Source: Actinocatenispora sp036503555 | Lineage (GTDB): Bacteria > Actinomycetota > Actinomycetes > Mycobacteriales > Micromonosporaceae | Assembly: GCA_036503555.1 (NCBI GenBank) | Contig: DASXWQ010000046.1 | Span: forward strand, 1-64,000 | Direction: 5' to 3' | Length of the DNA stretch: 64,000 nucleotides | Shown: one piece after another, positions 52,206 through 59,817 of the stretch | Numbering within the stretch: the stretch's first letter is position 1 | Layout: every line of letters starts with the position of its first letter | Made by a program: the position numbers and the translations under genes | The notes under the pieces: model-generated | What the model was told of the DNA's origin: nothing | The model's input: the letters and a program-made list of their open reading frames with translations, nothing else | Database searches by the model: none

Positions 52206-52847
52206 GTGGGACGGAGCGGAGTGAAGATCAACGCAGACCTGGTCGCGCGGACCGCGCTGACGCTGCTCGACCGCGTCGGCCTCGACGGCCTGACCATGCG
52301 CCTGGTCGCCACCGAGCTCGGCGTCCAGGCGCCCGCGCTCTACTGGCACGTCAAGAACAAGCAGGAGCTGCTCGACGCGATGGCCGTACGCGTCTTCCTC
52401 GCGGCCGTCGACGGCGTCGAGTCACCCCGCCGCGGCGAGGACTGGGCCGACTGGATCGCCGAGCTCGCCCGCCGGCTGCGTCGCGCCATGCTCGGCCACC
52501 GCGACGGCGCCCGCGTCTTCGCCGGCAGCAGCATCGCCCACCCCGCGCTGTACCGCACGATCGAGCTGACCCTGCGCACCCTGACCGACGCCGGCTTCGA
52601 CTCGCGCGACGCGGTCCGCGCCTTCGGCACGCTCTACCACTACACCGTCGGGTACACGATCGAGGAGCAGGCGCGGATCGGCACCGCGTACGGTGCGGAC
52701 AACCCCTACGATCCCGACCGTTTCGCGGAAGCCGTTGACCCGCAACGGTTTCCGCTCGCCGCACAGGTGCTCGACACGCTCTTCGACCCGGACGCCGACG
52801 CCGGCTTCGAGCACGGCCTGCGCCTGATCATCAACGGCATGCGCTGA
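52206..52847 (+). CDS. TetR family regulator (TetR_C_1 type)
   Basis: This regulator of about 213 residues has an N-terminal helix-turn-helix (T-M-R-L-V-A-T-E-L-G-V-Q-A-P-A-L-Y-W-H-V), with the L-Y-W-H-V ending typical of tetracycline-repressor relatives, and a C-terminal ligand domain of the same type. It probably represses the divergent monooxygenase. GTG 52206 has no ribosome-binding site but lies 7 bases after TAGGGT (52193-52198), so it may be leaderless; GTG 52197 is an alternative. Confidence 0.9.
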   Translation: MGRSGVKINADLVARTALTLLDRVGLDGLTMRLVATELGVQAPALYWHVKNKQELLDAMAVRVFLAAVDGVESPRRGEDWADWIAELARRLRRAMLGHRDGARVFAGSSIAHPALYRTIELTLRTLTDAGFDSRDAVRAFGTLYHYTVGYTIEEQARIGTAYGADNPYDPDRFAEAVDPQRFPLAAQVLDTLFDPDADAGFEHGLRLIINGMR

Positions 52848-52919
52848 CCACCAGCAACGCCGCCGACCGGCGCGCCGGGGCCGACGCGCGCGGCGGGACG
52901 GGACCGGCGCGGCCCGCCG

Positions 52920-53453
52920 TCAGGCGCGTACGGCGGCGAGGGCCGGGGCGATCAGGCGTTCGGTCGCGTTCGCCAGCGGCGTCGGCAGCTCGCCCGGGCG
53001 GAACCACGCCAGCGCCGCGGACTCGTCGCTGATCGTCTCCCGGGCGCCGGCCGGCGCGACCGCCACGTACCGGACGTCGTGGTGGAAGGAGGGACGACCG
53101 CCGCAGGTCACCGGGTGCACGTCCACGTCGATCGGCTCGGGCAGCAGCCGCAGCCCGGCGATGCCCGACTCCTCCGTCGCCTCGCGCAGCGCCGCCGCGG
53201 CGAGCGACGTGTCGCCCGGCTCGCAGTGGCCGCCGAGCTGCATCCACCGCCGGATCCGCCCGTGCAGGCACAACAACACCCGCTCGTACGCATGGTCGAG
53301 CACCAGCGCGCTCGCCGTGACGTGCCCGGCGTCGTGGGCGCGGAACATCGCGCCGGGCCCCGCGGACAGCAGCGCCACCGTACGGTCGCGGGCCGGCTCG
53401 GCGCGCCAGCCGGACAGCACCCGCACCGCGTCGTCGTACAGCTCGGTCATCAC
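52920..53453 (-). CDS. NUDIX hydrolase
   Basis: This 177-residue protein has a complete Nudix box, G-x5-E-x7-R-E-x2-E-E-x-G, spread over GGHCEPGDTSLA and AAALREATEESG (residues about 73-96). It hydrolyses a nucleoside diphosphate linked to another group; the substrate is unknown. Its start overlaps the fbiB stop by 4 bases (ATGA), so it is the last gene of the F420 operon and is often found there in actinobacteria, as I recall. Confidence 0.9.
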   Translation of the reverse strand: MMTELYDDAVRVLSGWRAEPARDRTVALLSAGPGAMFRAHDAGHVTASALVLDHAYERVLLCLHGRIRRWMQLGGHCEPGDTSLAAAALREATEESGIAGLRLLPEPIDVDVHPVTCGGRPSFHHDVRYVAVAPAGARETISDESAALAWFRPGELPTPLANATERLIAPALAAVRA

Positions 53454-54718
53454 CGCTCCAGGTACGCGTCGCCGGGGTCACCGTCGACGAGCTCGACGGG
53501 TTTCGCCGGGTATCCGGCGGCGCTCGCCCCCAGGAACTGCCAGCTCTCCGGCACGCCGAGGGCCGTCGTGACCTCCACCGGATCGGGCGGGTCGACCAGG
53601 CCGGGACTGACCATCACGTGCACCAGGCCCTCCGCGGCCAACGCGTCGGCCGTCACGGACACCCCGTCCATCTGCCGCAGCAGGTCGGCCATCGCCTCCG
53701 GGTCGTCCTCGTCCAGGTCGAACGGCGGGATCGGCACCGTACGGAACACGGCCAGCAGCACCGGCGCCCGTGCGATCAGCTCGCCGTCCGGCTGACCGGG
53801 CAGAACGGTCGCCAGCCCGCGGCGCGCCGCCGCGGACCGGACCCGCACGTACCGCCAGATGGCGGGGTCGGATGCCTGGCCGCGCATGGTCGCGACAGCG
53901 CGCCGGACCGCCTCGTCCGGCACCGGCTCGTCGGACAGCTCCTCGCCGGACAGCCGCGCCGCGAGCACGTCACGCCGGCCGGCCGCCCGCGCCTCGGCGG
54001 TACCCAGGGCGAACATGTCCTCGTCCGACGGGCGTACCAGGGCGGCGGCGCCCGGCCCGTCCTCGACCGGCACCGGGCCCAGCCCGCGTACCACCGCCAC
54101 CGGCACGCCGGACGTCTTGCCCTTCACCAGGTCCGCCGCGCCCGCCAGCTCGTCGACGACCGCCGCGGCCGTCACGGACAGGTCGTTGCCGTACGGGTCG
54201 GTGTGGCCGCGGTGGTCGCGCAGCGGCGCGATGCCGGCCGCCCCGATCGCCACGTCCGTCTGCCCGGTACGCCACGGGCGGCCCATCGTGTCCGTCACCA
54301 CCACCGCGACCCGGATCCCCAGCCGCTCCGCCAGCCCGGCCCGCAGCCGGCGCGCCGAGGAGTCCGGGTCGACGGGCAGCAGCACCAGTTTCGACGTGTC
54401 CACATTGGACGCGTCGACACCGGCCGCGGCGAGCACCAGGCCCTGCCGGGTCTGCACGATCCGGGTACGCCCGCGGCTCGCCACCACGCGTACGGTCTCC
54501 GCGTCGACGGCGGCCTGCCGGGCGGCCTCCCGGCCCGCCGGATCGGTCGGCGCCGGCACCAGCCGGCCCTCCGCCTTGCTGACGATCTTGCTGGTCACCA
54601 CGAGCACGTCGTCGTCGCGCAGGTCGGCGCCGAGCCCGGCGACCAGCTCCGCCAGGTCGTCGCCCGGCCGTACCTCGCCGATGCCGGGCAGCGGCACCAC
54701 CTGCATCGCCTCAGCCAT
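53450..54718 (-). CDS. fbiB: coenzyme F420-0:L-glutamate ligase FbiB, with divergent C-terminal domain
   Basis: This 422-residue protein has the CofE-type N-terminal half (V-V-T-S-K-I-V-S-K-A-E-G near 42-53, V-V-V-T-D-T-M-G-R-P-W-R and G-Q-T-D-V-A-I-G-A-A-G). That part adds glutamates to F420-0. The C-terminal half matches the nitroreductase-like domain of actinobacterial FbiB only weakly. The usual S-R-R-T-V-R-x-F segment that begins that domain is replaced by R-L-S-G-E-E-L-S-D-E-P-V, and the total is shorter than the roughly 450 residues of mycobacterial FbiB. FMN binding may be lost. It overlaps fbiA by 8 bases. Confidence 0.9.
   Translation of the reverse strand: MAEAMQVVPLPGIGEVRPGDDLAELVAGLGADLRDDDVLVVTSKIVSKAEGRLVPAPTDPAGREAARQAAVDAETVRVVASRGRTRIVQTRQGLVLAAAGVDASNVDTSKLVLLPVDPDSSARRLRAGLAERLGIRVAVVVTDTMGRPWRTGQTDVAIGAAGIAPLRDHRGHTDPYGNDLSVTAAAVVDELAGAADLVKGKTSGVPVAVVRGLGPVPVEDGPGAAALVRPSDEDMFALGTAEARAAGRRDVLAARLSGEELSDEPVPDEAVRRAVATMRGQASDPAIWRYVRVRSAAARRGLATVLPGQPDGELIARAPVLLAVFRTVPIPPFDLDEDDPEAMADLLRQMDGVSVTADALAAEGLVHVMVSPGLVDPPDPVEVTTALGVPESWQFLGASAAGYPAKPVELVDGDPGDAYLER
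54398..54410. repeat. GTCCACATTGGAC element inside fbiB
   Basis: A copy of the recurring palindrome with an AT centre; on the coding strand it gives an AAT codon, rare in this DNA. Confidence 0.5.
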
Positions 54719-55664
54719 TCGTCCCTCCCAGCGACACCACGTCGGCCACGATCGCCGCCGTCTCCTGCTCGTCGGTCATCAGCAGCGGCCGCGCCAGCAC
54801 CCGTACCCCGGGCACCGTGGTGTCCGCGTCCCGCGTGTCGACCAGCCAGCCGTCCAGCAGCTCGTCGCCGTACAACCGGCCGACGCCCTCGGCGCTGACC
54901 TCGACGCCGATCGTGGCCAGACAGCGGTCGGCCATGCCGCGGACCGGCGCGCCGCCGATGATCGGCGACACTCCGACCACCGGTGCCGCCGTCGCCCGCA
55001 GCGCGTCCCGGATCCCCGGTACGGCGAGGATCGGGCCGATGCTGACGACCGGGTTGCTCGGCGCGACCAGCACCAGGTCGGCCTCCGCCAGCGCCGCCAG
55101 TACCCCGGGGGCCGGTGTCGCCGCGTCGGCGTCCACGAACACGAACCGCTGCGCCTCCGGCGCCGCGTGGTAGCGCACCCACCACTCCTGGAAGTGCAGC
55201 GCCCGTGGCCCCGCCTCACCCTCGACGGTGGCGACCACGTGCGTCTCCATCCGGTCGTCGGTGGCCGGCAGCAGCGTCACGCCGGGCCGCCACCGGTCGG
55301 ACAGGGCCGCCGTCACCGCCGACAGCGGGTATCCCGCCGCCAACATCCGGGTACGCACGAGGTGGGTGGCGAGATCACGGTCACCGAGGCCGAACCAGGA
55401 CGGGTCGGCCCCATACGCCGCGAGCTCGTCGCGGACCGCCCAGGTCTCACCGGCCCGGCCCCAGCCGCGCTCCGGGTCGGCGCCGCCGCCGAGCGTGTAC
55501 ATCACGCTGTCGAGGTCCGGGCAGATCCGTACCCCGTGCAGCGTGACGTCGTCCCCGGTGTTCACGACGGCGGTCACCTGGTGGCCGTTGGCGCCGGCGA
55601 AGGCCCGCACTCCCAGCAGGAACCGGGCGCCTCCGATGCCCCCGGCCAGTACGACGATGCGCAT
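54711..55664 (-). CDS. fbiA: 2-phospho-L-lactate transferase FbiA
   Basis: This 317-residue enzyme has the CofD/FbiA signature: RIVVLAGGIGGARFLLG at the start, V-N-T-G-D-D near 52, P-D-L-D-S-V-M-Y-T-L, A-P-S-N-P-V-V-S-I-G-P-I-L in the middle and V-S-P-I-I-G-G. It joins the phosphoenolpyruvyl/lactyl group to the deazaflavin Fo to make (dehydro-)F420-0. ATG 55664 follows GAGG and starts at the conserved strand; ATG 55673 is possible. It is the first gene of a three-gene operon with fbiB and the NUDIX gene. Confidence 0.95.
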   Translation of the reverse strand: MRIVVLAGGIGGARFLLGVRAFAGANGHQVTAVVNTGDDVTLHGVRICPDLDSVMYTLGGGADPERGWGRAGETWAVRDELAAYGADPSWFGLGDRDLATHLVRTRMLAAGYPLSAVTAALSDRWRPGVTLLPATDDRMETHVVATVEGEAGPRALHFQEWWVRYHAAPEAQRFVFVDADAATPAPGVLAALAEADLVLVAPSNPVVSIGPILAVPGIRDALRATAAPVVGVSPIIGGAPVRGMADRCLATIGVEVSAEGVGRLYGDELLDGWLVDTRDADTTVPGVRVLARPLLMTDEQETAAIVADVVSLGGTNG

Positions 55665-55808
55665 GCCGACCATCCTCGCGCACCGCGGGTCACGGCCCGT
55701 GGCGCGGTCCGGGCGTACCAAGATCGGCGACGGGTGGTAACCGTGATGCGCGGCAACGCTAGGCTCGGCGGGTACGTGACGCCTACGCTGCTACCCGAGG
55801 GGGAGGCT

Positions 55809-57008
55809 GTGACAACCCAGACGGCGGCCGAGGAGAAGGACACGACGGCCGGTCAGTACACCAAACCGCTCCGGCTGATCGCCGGACTGATCATGCTGGC
55901 GGCCGTGGTCCTGCTGGTGCTCGCCTCGGCGGCACAGCTCATCCCGTCCGGTGCCTACTCGACGTTCACCGGCAACGCGGACGGGCAGTTCAGTTCGTTC
56001 GTGAGCTGGGCGACGGTGCTGCCACCGGTCCTCGCGGTGCTGCTGGCCAGTCACATCAAGCCGGTCCTTCCGCAGGCGAAGCTGTTCGCGCTGATCGCCC
56101 TCGTGGAATACGCGGTGATCATCGTCTTCGGCATCGTCTGCCTGATCGGCGGCGTGATCTCCGAGCTCGACTACGCGAACAAGCAGGGCACGTCGGTGAT
56201 CGACCCGATCGCCGGCATCTTCGGCCGGCTCGGGCTGCTGGCCCTGGCCGCCCTCGCCGGCCTCGTCGTCGGCATGATCTTCAAGGGCATGACGATCGCC
56301 GCCAAGCCCGCCCGCCCGGTGTACGGGCAGCAGTTCGGCCAGCAGCAGGGCTACGGCCAGCAGGCGTACGGGCAGCAGCCCGGCTACGGCCAGCAGGCCG
56401 GCCAGCAGCAGGCGTACGGCCAGCAGGCGTACGGGCAGCAGCAGGCCGCCCAACAGGCGGCGCAGCCGCAGGCCCAGCAGTACGGGCAGCAGGGCAGCTA
56501 CGGTCAGCAGCAGGCGGCACAGCCGGGCCAGCCCGGCAGCTACGGCCAGTACCAGTACGGCGGGGCGGCGGCGCCCACGTCCGGTACCCCGGCGGCGCCC
56601 ACCTCGGGTGCGGCGACCCCGCAGGACTCGGCGCCGACGTCTGGTGCCGCTCCGACCTCCGGCGCGGGCCAGCCCGCCCAGGGTGGGTACGGGTGGCCGG
56701 CGCAGGGCGGCGGCTCGTGGCCGGCGCAGGGCCAGCAGGGTCAGCCGGGCCAGGCTCAGCCGGGCCAGGCCCAGCAGGGTCAGCCGGCGCAGGGTCAGCA
56801 GCAGCCGCCGGCCCAGCCAGGCGCGCAGCAGCCGCCCGCCGGCCCGGCGACCTCGGCGTGGCCGACCGCACCCGGCGCGGCCAACTGGCAGGCCGACCAG
56901 CAGCAGGGCCAGGAGCCGAACAACCCCGACGAGGGGCAGCGCACCCAGCTGATCACCCCCGAGATGCGGCAGCAGATCGACCAGCGTCGCCAGCAGGGAA
57001 ACCAGTAA
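55809..57008 (+). CDS. membrane protein with long Gln/Gly/Tyr low-complexity tail
   Basis: This 399-residue protein has about four hydrophobic helices within residues 17-165 and then a low-complexity tail of about 210 residues. The tail has about ten YGQQ units, then PTSG repeats and GQPGQA/PAQG units, and closes with a conserved-looking end, R-T-Q-L-I-T-P-E-M-R-Q-Q-I. Aromatic-Gln-Gly tails of this kind can phase-separate. GTG 55809 has a strong GAGGGGGAGG site. A rho-independent terminator follows. I recognise no function; homologues with shorter tails occur in actinobacteria. Confidence 0.8.
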   Translation: MTTQTAAEEKDTTAGQYTKPLRLIAGLIMLAAVVLLVLASAAQLIPSGAYSTFTGNADGQFSSFVSWATVLPPVLAVLLASHIKPVLPQAKLFALIALVEYAVIIVFGIVCLIGGVISELDYANKQGTSVIDPIAGIFGRLGLLALAALAGLVVGMIFKGMTIAAKPARPVYGQQFGQQQGYGQQAYGQQPGYGQQAGQQQAYGQQAYGQQQAAQQAAQPQAQQYGQQGSYGQQQAAQPGQPGSYGQYQYGGAAAPTSGTPAAPTSGAATPQDSAPTSGAAPTSGAGQPAQGGYGWPAQGGGSWPAQGQQGQPGQAQPGQAQQGQPAQGQQQPPAQPGAQQPPAGPATSAWPTAPGAANWQADQQQGQEPNNPDEGQRTQLITPEMRQQIDQRRQQGNQ

Positions 57009-57052
57009 CCACGGGCCGGCGGCAACATGCCGCCGACGACAGCGCCACCGAC

Positions 57053-57089
57053 GTGGCCCGGCCGGATCCTGAGGCCGGGCCACGTTTTT
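57053..57089 (+). terminator. rho-independent terminator
   Basis: GTGGCCCGGCC (57053-57063) pairs perfectly with GGCCGGGCCAC (57073-57083) and is followed by GTTTTT. It is the best canonical terminator in the window and ends the low-complexity membrane protein transcript. Confidence 0.92.
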
Positions 57090-57118
57090 GCGTACCCTCC
57101 GGCAAGATCACGATTTCC

Positions 57119-57131
57119 GTCCTAAGTGGAC
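57119..57131. repeat. GTCCTAAGTGGAC element upstream of whiB2
   Basis: An intergenic variant of the recurring palindrome, between the terminator and the whiB2 promoter. The centre TAA is AT-rich. Confidence 0.55.
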
Positions 57132-57221
57132 GCAGCCGCGGGTATCCTGTGCCCGGTCGAGTCGCCGGCATCCCCGCCGTGGCGAGCGTGACGTCGAACG
57201 GGCCTATTTATCAGGTTCGGC

Positions 57222-57251
57222 TTGACGGCGCACGCATTACACGCGTGTAAT
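57222..57251 (+). promoter_or_regulatory. whiB2 promoter overlapped by a perfect palindrome
   Basis: TTGACG (57222-57227), an 18-base spacer and TGTAAT (57246-57251) make a good housekeeping-type promoter. ATTACACGCGTGTAAT (57236-57251) is a perfect 16-base palindrome that covers the -10 element. A protein bound there would block RNA polymerase. The leader to the whiB2 start would be about 130 bases. Confidence 0.7.
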
Positions 57252-57387
57252 TTCCCTGGGGACATTAGTAGGGCACGTCGCTGGCGCTGCGAAGCGTGAC
57301 GGGTCCGCACGACAACTGAACGGGGCCTTCCGCGTGGGGGGTGAGCGTCGGCGCGGTCAGCCGGCGCCGGAGCAAGGAGGCACGTAG

Positions 57388-57645
57388 ATGGACGGCCGGG
57401 AGACGGTGGCCGACCTGATGGAGGATGCGCCGGAATGGCAGGAGCGCGCGCTGTGCGCGCAGACCGATCCGGAGGCGTTCTTCCCGGAAAAGGGGGGGTC
57501 GACCCGCGAGGCCAAGCGGATCTGTTCGCGCTGCGAGGTGCGCGCCGACTGCTTGGAGTACGCGTTGGGTAAGGACGAGCGATTCGGCATCTGGGGTGGA
57601 CTGTCGGAACGCGAACGCCGCAAGTTGAAGCGGTCCGTGGTATAG
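57388..57645 (+). CDS. whiB2: WhiB family iron-sulfur transcription regulator, WhiB2/WhmD type
   Basis: This 85-residue protein has the four cluster-binding cysteines Cys23, Cys46, Cys49 and Cys55, the G-I-W-G-G turn (67-71) and a basic end (E-R-E-R-R-K-L-K-R). It binds a 4Fe-4S cluster and partners with sigma factor. The place between fbiA and the DUF3499/manB genes matches whiB2 (whmD), which controls septation and cell division. ATG 57388 has AAGGAGG upstream. It has its own promoter with a perfect palindrome and an unusually long 5' leader. Confidence 0.94.
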   Translation: MDGRETVADLMEDAPEWQERALCAQTDPEAFFPEKGGSTREAKRICSRCEVRADCLEYALGKDERFGIWGGLSERERRKLKRSVV

Positions 57646-57692
57646 GTGTTTCCGCGGAGAGTGCGGACCTGGGCGGCCGCTTCCGCGCCTGT

Positions 57693-57740
57693 CTGGGGGG
57701 CGCAGCCCCCAGGTCCCGCGCCGGGGGGCACGCCCCCCGG
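57693..57740. terminator. two G/C-run hairpins after whiB2
   Basis: CTGGGGG-N6-CCCCCAG (57693-57712) and CCGGGGGGC-AC-GCCCCCCGG (57721-57740) lie in tandem after whiB2. They probably end its transcript. Such G-run hairpins are common between actinobacterial genes. Confidence 0.6.
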
Positions 57741-57750
57741 CACCCCGCAT

Positions 57751-57916
57751 CCGTTGCGGGACAACGGGTGTGTCGAGTGGGTGTCCTGGGCCGTTCGGCC
57801 GCTGCTCGGCCGCCGGCCCCGCGCCTGACTGGCCTGGTGTCGTCGGAAACCGTTGCGGCGCAACCGATCTGCTGAGGTGTGTTCGCCGGGGCCTTGAAGT
57901 CGTTGCGGTGCAACGG
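57751..57916. repeat. three copies of a CCGTTGCGG-N-CAACGG hairpin
   Basis: CCGTTGCGGGACAACGG (57751-57767), CCGTTGCGGCGCAACCG (57850-57866) and CGTTGCGGTGCAACGG (57901-57916) are short inverted repeats of one kind, spaced about 100 and 50 bases apart. The interval 57646-57936 has no other recognisable feature. Confidence 0.65.
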
Positions 57917-57936
57917 ATTCGTGCGGGCGGAGCGGG

Positions 57937-58389
57937 TTACTCGGGATCCACGTCCTCGGGGTCGAGGCCGAGGAGATTGGCCACCTGTTCGACGATGACG
58001 TCCTTGACGAGGTCGGCGAGGTCCTCGCGGTCCACCGCGCGCAGCTCCAGGGGGCGGCGGTAGAGGACGATGCGGGGCGGCGCGCCGCCGTTGCCGGGAT
58101 GGCCGGGCAGCAGGCGGGCGATCGGGACCTCGCCGTCCTCCAGGACGTCGGCGTCGTAGACGTTGAGCGCCGGGGGTACGTCCTCGACGGCGAACTGGAC
58201 GCCGGTCAGCTCGTCGGCGAAACGCTGTTCGAGCAGTTCCACCGCGTCGAGCACCATTTCGTCGAAGAGCTGTGCCCGGGTACGGGACAGGGGCAGGGTG
58301 GCCGGGACGAGCCGGCCGCGAAGGCCCCGGCCGCGGCGATCGCGGCGGGGGCCGGCAGGACGGTTCTTCGGGCGTGGTGCGGTGCTCAC
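57937..58389 (-). CDS. metallopeptidase-family protein with lost zinc motif
   Basis: This 150-residue protein corresponds by position to the metallopeptidase-family gene beside whiB2 (Rv3259 in M. tuberculosis, from memory). It has the basic N-terminus, the middle stretch P-P-R-I-V-L-Y-R-R-P-L-E-L and a last helix reading K-D-V-I-V-E-Q-V-A-N-L-L-G-L. Active members have V-H-E-x2-H-H-F-G at that last place. Here HExxH is replaced by EQVAN, so zinc binding and peptidase activity are unlikely. GTG 58389 is chosen by length. It is divergent from the DUF3499 gene. Confidence 0.82.
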   Translation of the reverse strand: MSTAPRPKNRPAGPRRDRRGRGLRGRLVPATLPLSRTRAQLFDEMVLDAVELLEQRFADELTGVQFAVEDVPPALNVYDADVLEDGEVPIARLLPGHPGNGGAPPRIVLYRRPLELRAVDREDLADLVKDVIVEQVANLLGLDPEDVDPE

Positions 58390-58520
58390 CCGGTCAGCGT
58401 AGTGCGGGGTCGGCGCGGTGGCAGAGGGTACACACGGGTGACGGCTGCGGCGATTCTCGTCCGGCGTGTCGAGGGGCAACCGGACGAACGCCGCAGGGTT
58501 GGGCGATACCGTGATCGGTC

Positions 58521-58904
58521 GTGAGGTCACCACGGCGCTGCACCCGGACCGGCTGCCCCAACCCGGCTGTCGCGACGCTGACCTACGTCTATGCCGACTC
58601 GACCGCCGTCGTCGGCCCGCTGGCCGCGTTCGCCGAGCCCCATTCGTACGACCTGTGTGAGCAGCACGCGACCCGGACGACCGCGCCGCGCGGCTGGGAC
58701 CTGGTGCGGCACGAGGGCGAGTTCGAGGCGCCCGCCCCGACCACGGACGATCTCGTCGCGCTCGCCGAGGCCGTGCGGGAGGCGGGCCGGCCGGTACGCC
58801 GGGAGGAGCCGGCGCGCGACGAGCGGCGCGCCGGCGAGCCGCTGCCCGACGACCGCGAGCTGGGCCGGCGCGGGCACCTGCGGGTCATCCCGCCTCCTGC
58901 CTGA
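58521..58904 (+). CDS. DUF3499 family protein
   Basis: This 127-residue protein has the DUF3499 pattern: C-T-R-T-G-C-P-N-P-A-V-A-T-L-T-Y-V-Y near the start and Y-D-L-C-E-Q-H about 35 residues later. The Cys and His residues could bind zinc. The C-terminal half is charged and variable. The function is unknown; the family is actinobacterial and found next to whiB2 and manB. GTG 58521 has a TACCGT hexamer 8 bases before it and no ribosome-binding site, so it may be leaderless. Confidence 0.87.
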   Translation: MRSPRRCTRTGCPNPAVATLTYVYADSTAVVGPLAAFAEPHSYDLCEQHATRTTAPRGWDLVRHEGEFEAPAPTTDDLVALAEAVREAGRPVRREEPARDERRAGEPLPDDRELGRRGHLRVIPPPA

Positions 58905-58994
58905 CTGTCCGGTTCGGCCGGTCACCGCGGGTTCGCCGCGTGCAAGTGGCTGCGGGAGGGCGTTGGTGCCGCGAAAGCGTGCGAAGCTGAGACG

Positions 58995-59726
58995 GTGAGT
59001 ACATCGCCGCGGGTCGATCCGGAGCTGTCGATCGAGGAGGTCCGGCGTACCGGGCCGCTCGTCGACGCCATCTACGCGGACATCCTGCGGCCGTCGTTCC
59101 CGCCCGCGGAGCTGACCACGCTGGCGGCGCTGCGGGACCGCATCACGGCGGGCGCGGCGACGGTGACCGTGGCCCTCGACGCCCGCCGTACGCCGCTGGG
59201 CGTCGCCGTCGGCGAGTGGTACGACGAGGCCCGGGTGATGATGCTCGGCTACCTGGCGGCCCGGCCGGGCGGGCGGAGTCGCGGCGTCGGCGGGGAGCTG
59301 CTGACCGCGGCGATCCGGGCCTGGTCGCAGCGGTACCGGCCGTGCCTGGTGCTGGCGGAGGTGGAGCGGCCGGACGCGCACCGGGCGTCGCTGGCGCACG
59401 GTGACCCGACCGCGCGGCTGCGCTTCTACCAGCGGCACGGGGCGCGGGCGCTGGACCTGCCGTACTTCCAGCCGGCGCTTCGCGCGGACGAGGACCGGGC
59501 GTACGGGATGCTGTTGATCACGCTGCACGCCGAGGACCGGTTCCTGACGGGGCCGGACACGTTGGATCCGGCGCCGGTGCGGACGTTCTGGGCGGACTAC
59601 CTGGCCGGTACGGAGGGGCGGGCCGAGGACGCCCCCGCGGGCCGACTGCGCGACGCGATGCGCCGGGACGGGATCCGGCTGCGCCCGCTGGACGAGTACC
59701 ACCGCGTGCCCGCCGCCACCGGGTAA
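58995..59726 (+). CDS. GNAT family N-acetyltransferase
   Basis: This 243-residue protein has the GNAT acetyl-CoA site in the R-G-V-G-G-E-L-L region (about 92-99) after the strand M-M-L-G-Y-L-A, and an F-Y-Q-R-H-G-A-R segment near 143-150. The C-terminal 80 residues extend beyond a plain GNAT domain. The acceptor is unknown. It sits between DUF3499 and manB, where mycobacteria have no such gene, so it may be a lineage insertion. Confidence 0.82.
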   Translation: MSTSPRVDPELSIEEVRRTGPLVDAIYADILRPSFPPAELTTLAALRDRITAGAATVTVALDARRTPLGVAVGEWYDEARVMMLGYLAARPGGRSRGVGGELLTAAIRAWSQRYRPCLVLAEVERPDAHRASLAHGDPTARLRFYQRHGARALDLPYFQPALRADEDRAYGMLLITLHAEDRFLTGPDTLDPAPVRTFWADYLAGTEGRAEDAPAGRLRDAMRRDGIRLRPLDEYHRVPAATG

Positions 59727-59817
59727 GAGGCCCCACCTGGACCTCTACCGGGTCGCTGACAGGGCGGGTCGGTACGCTGCTGGGCACAGGCGCGAGAGAC
59801 CGACGGGAGTGACCGGC

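Noticed and set aside
57693..57916. A possible CRISPR array from the repeated hairpins
   Set aside because: There are only three copies of about 16 bases at uneven spacing, and no cas gene is present.
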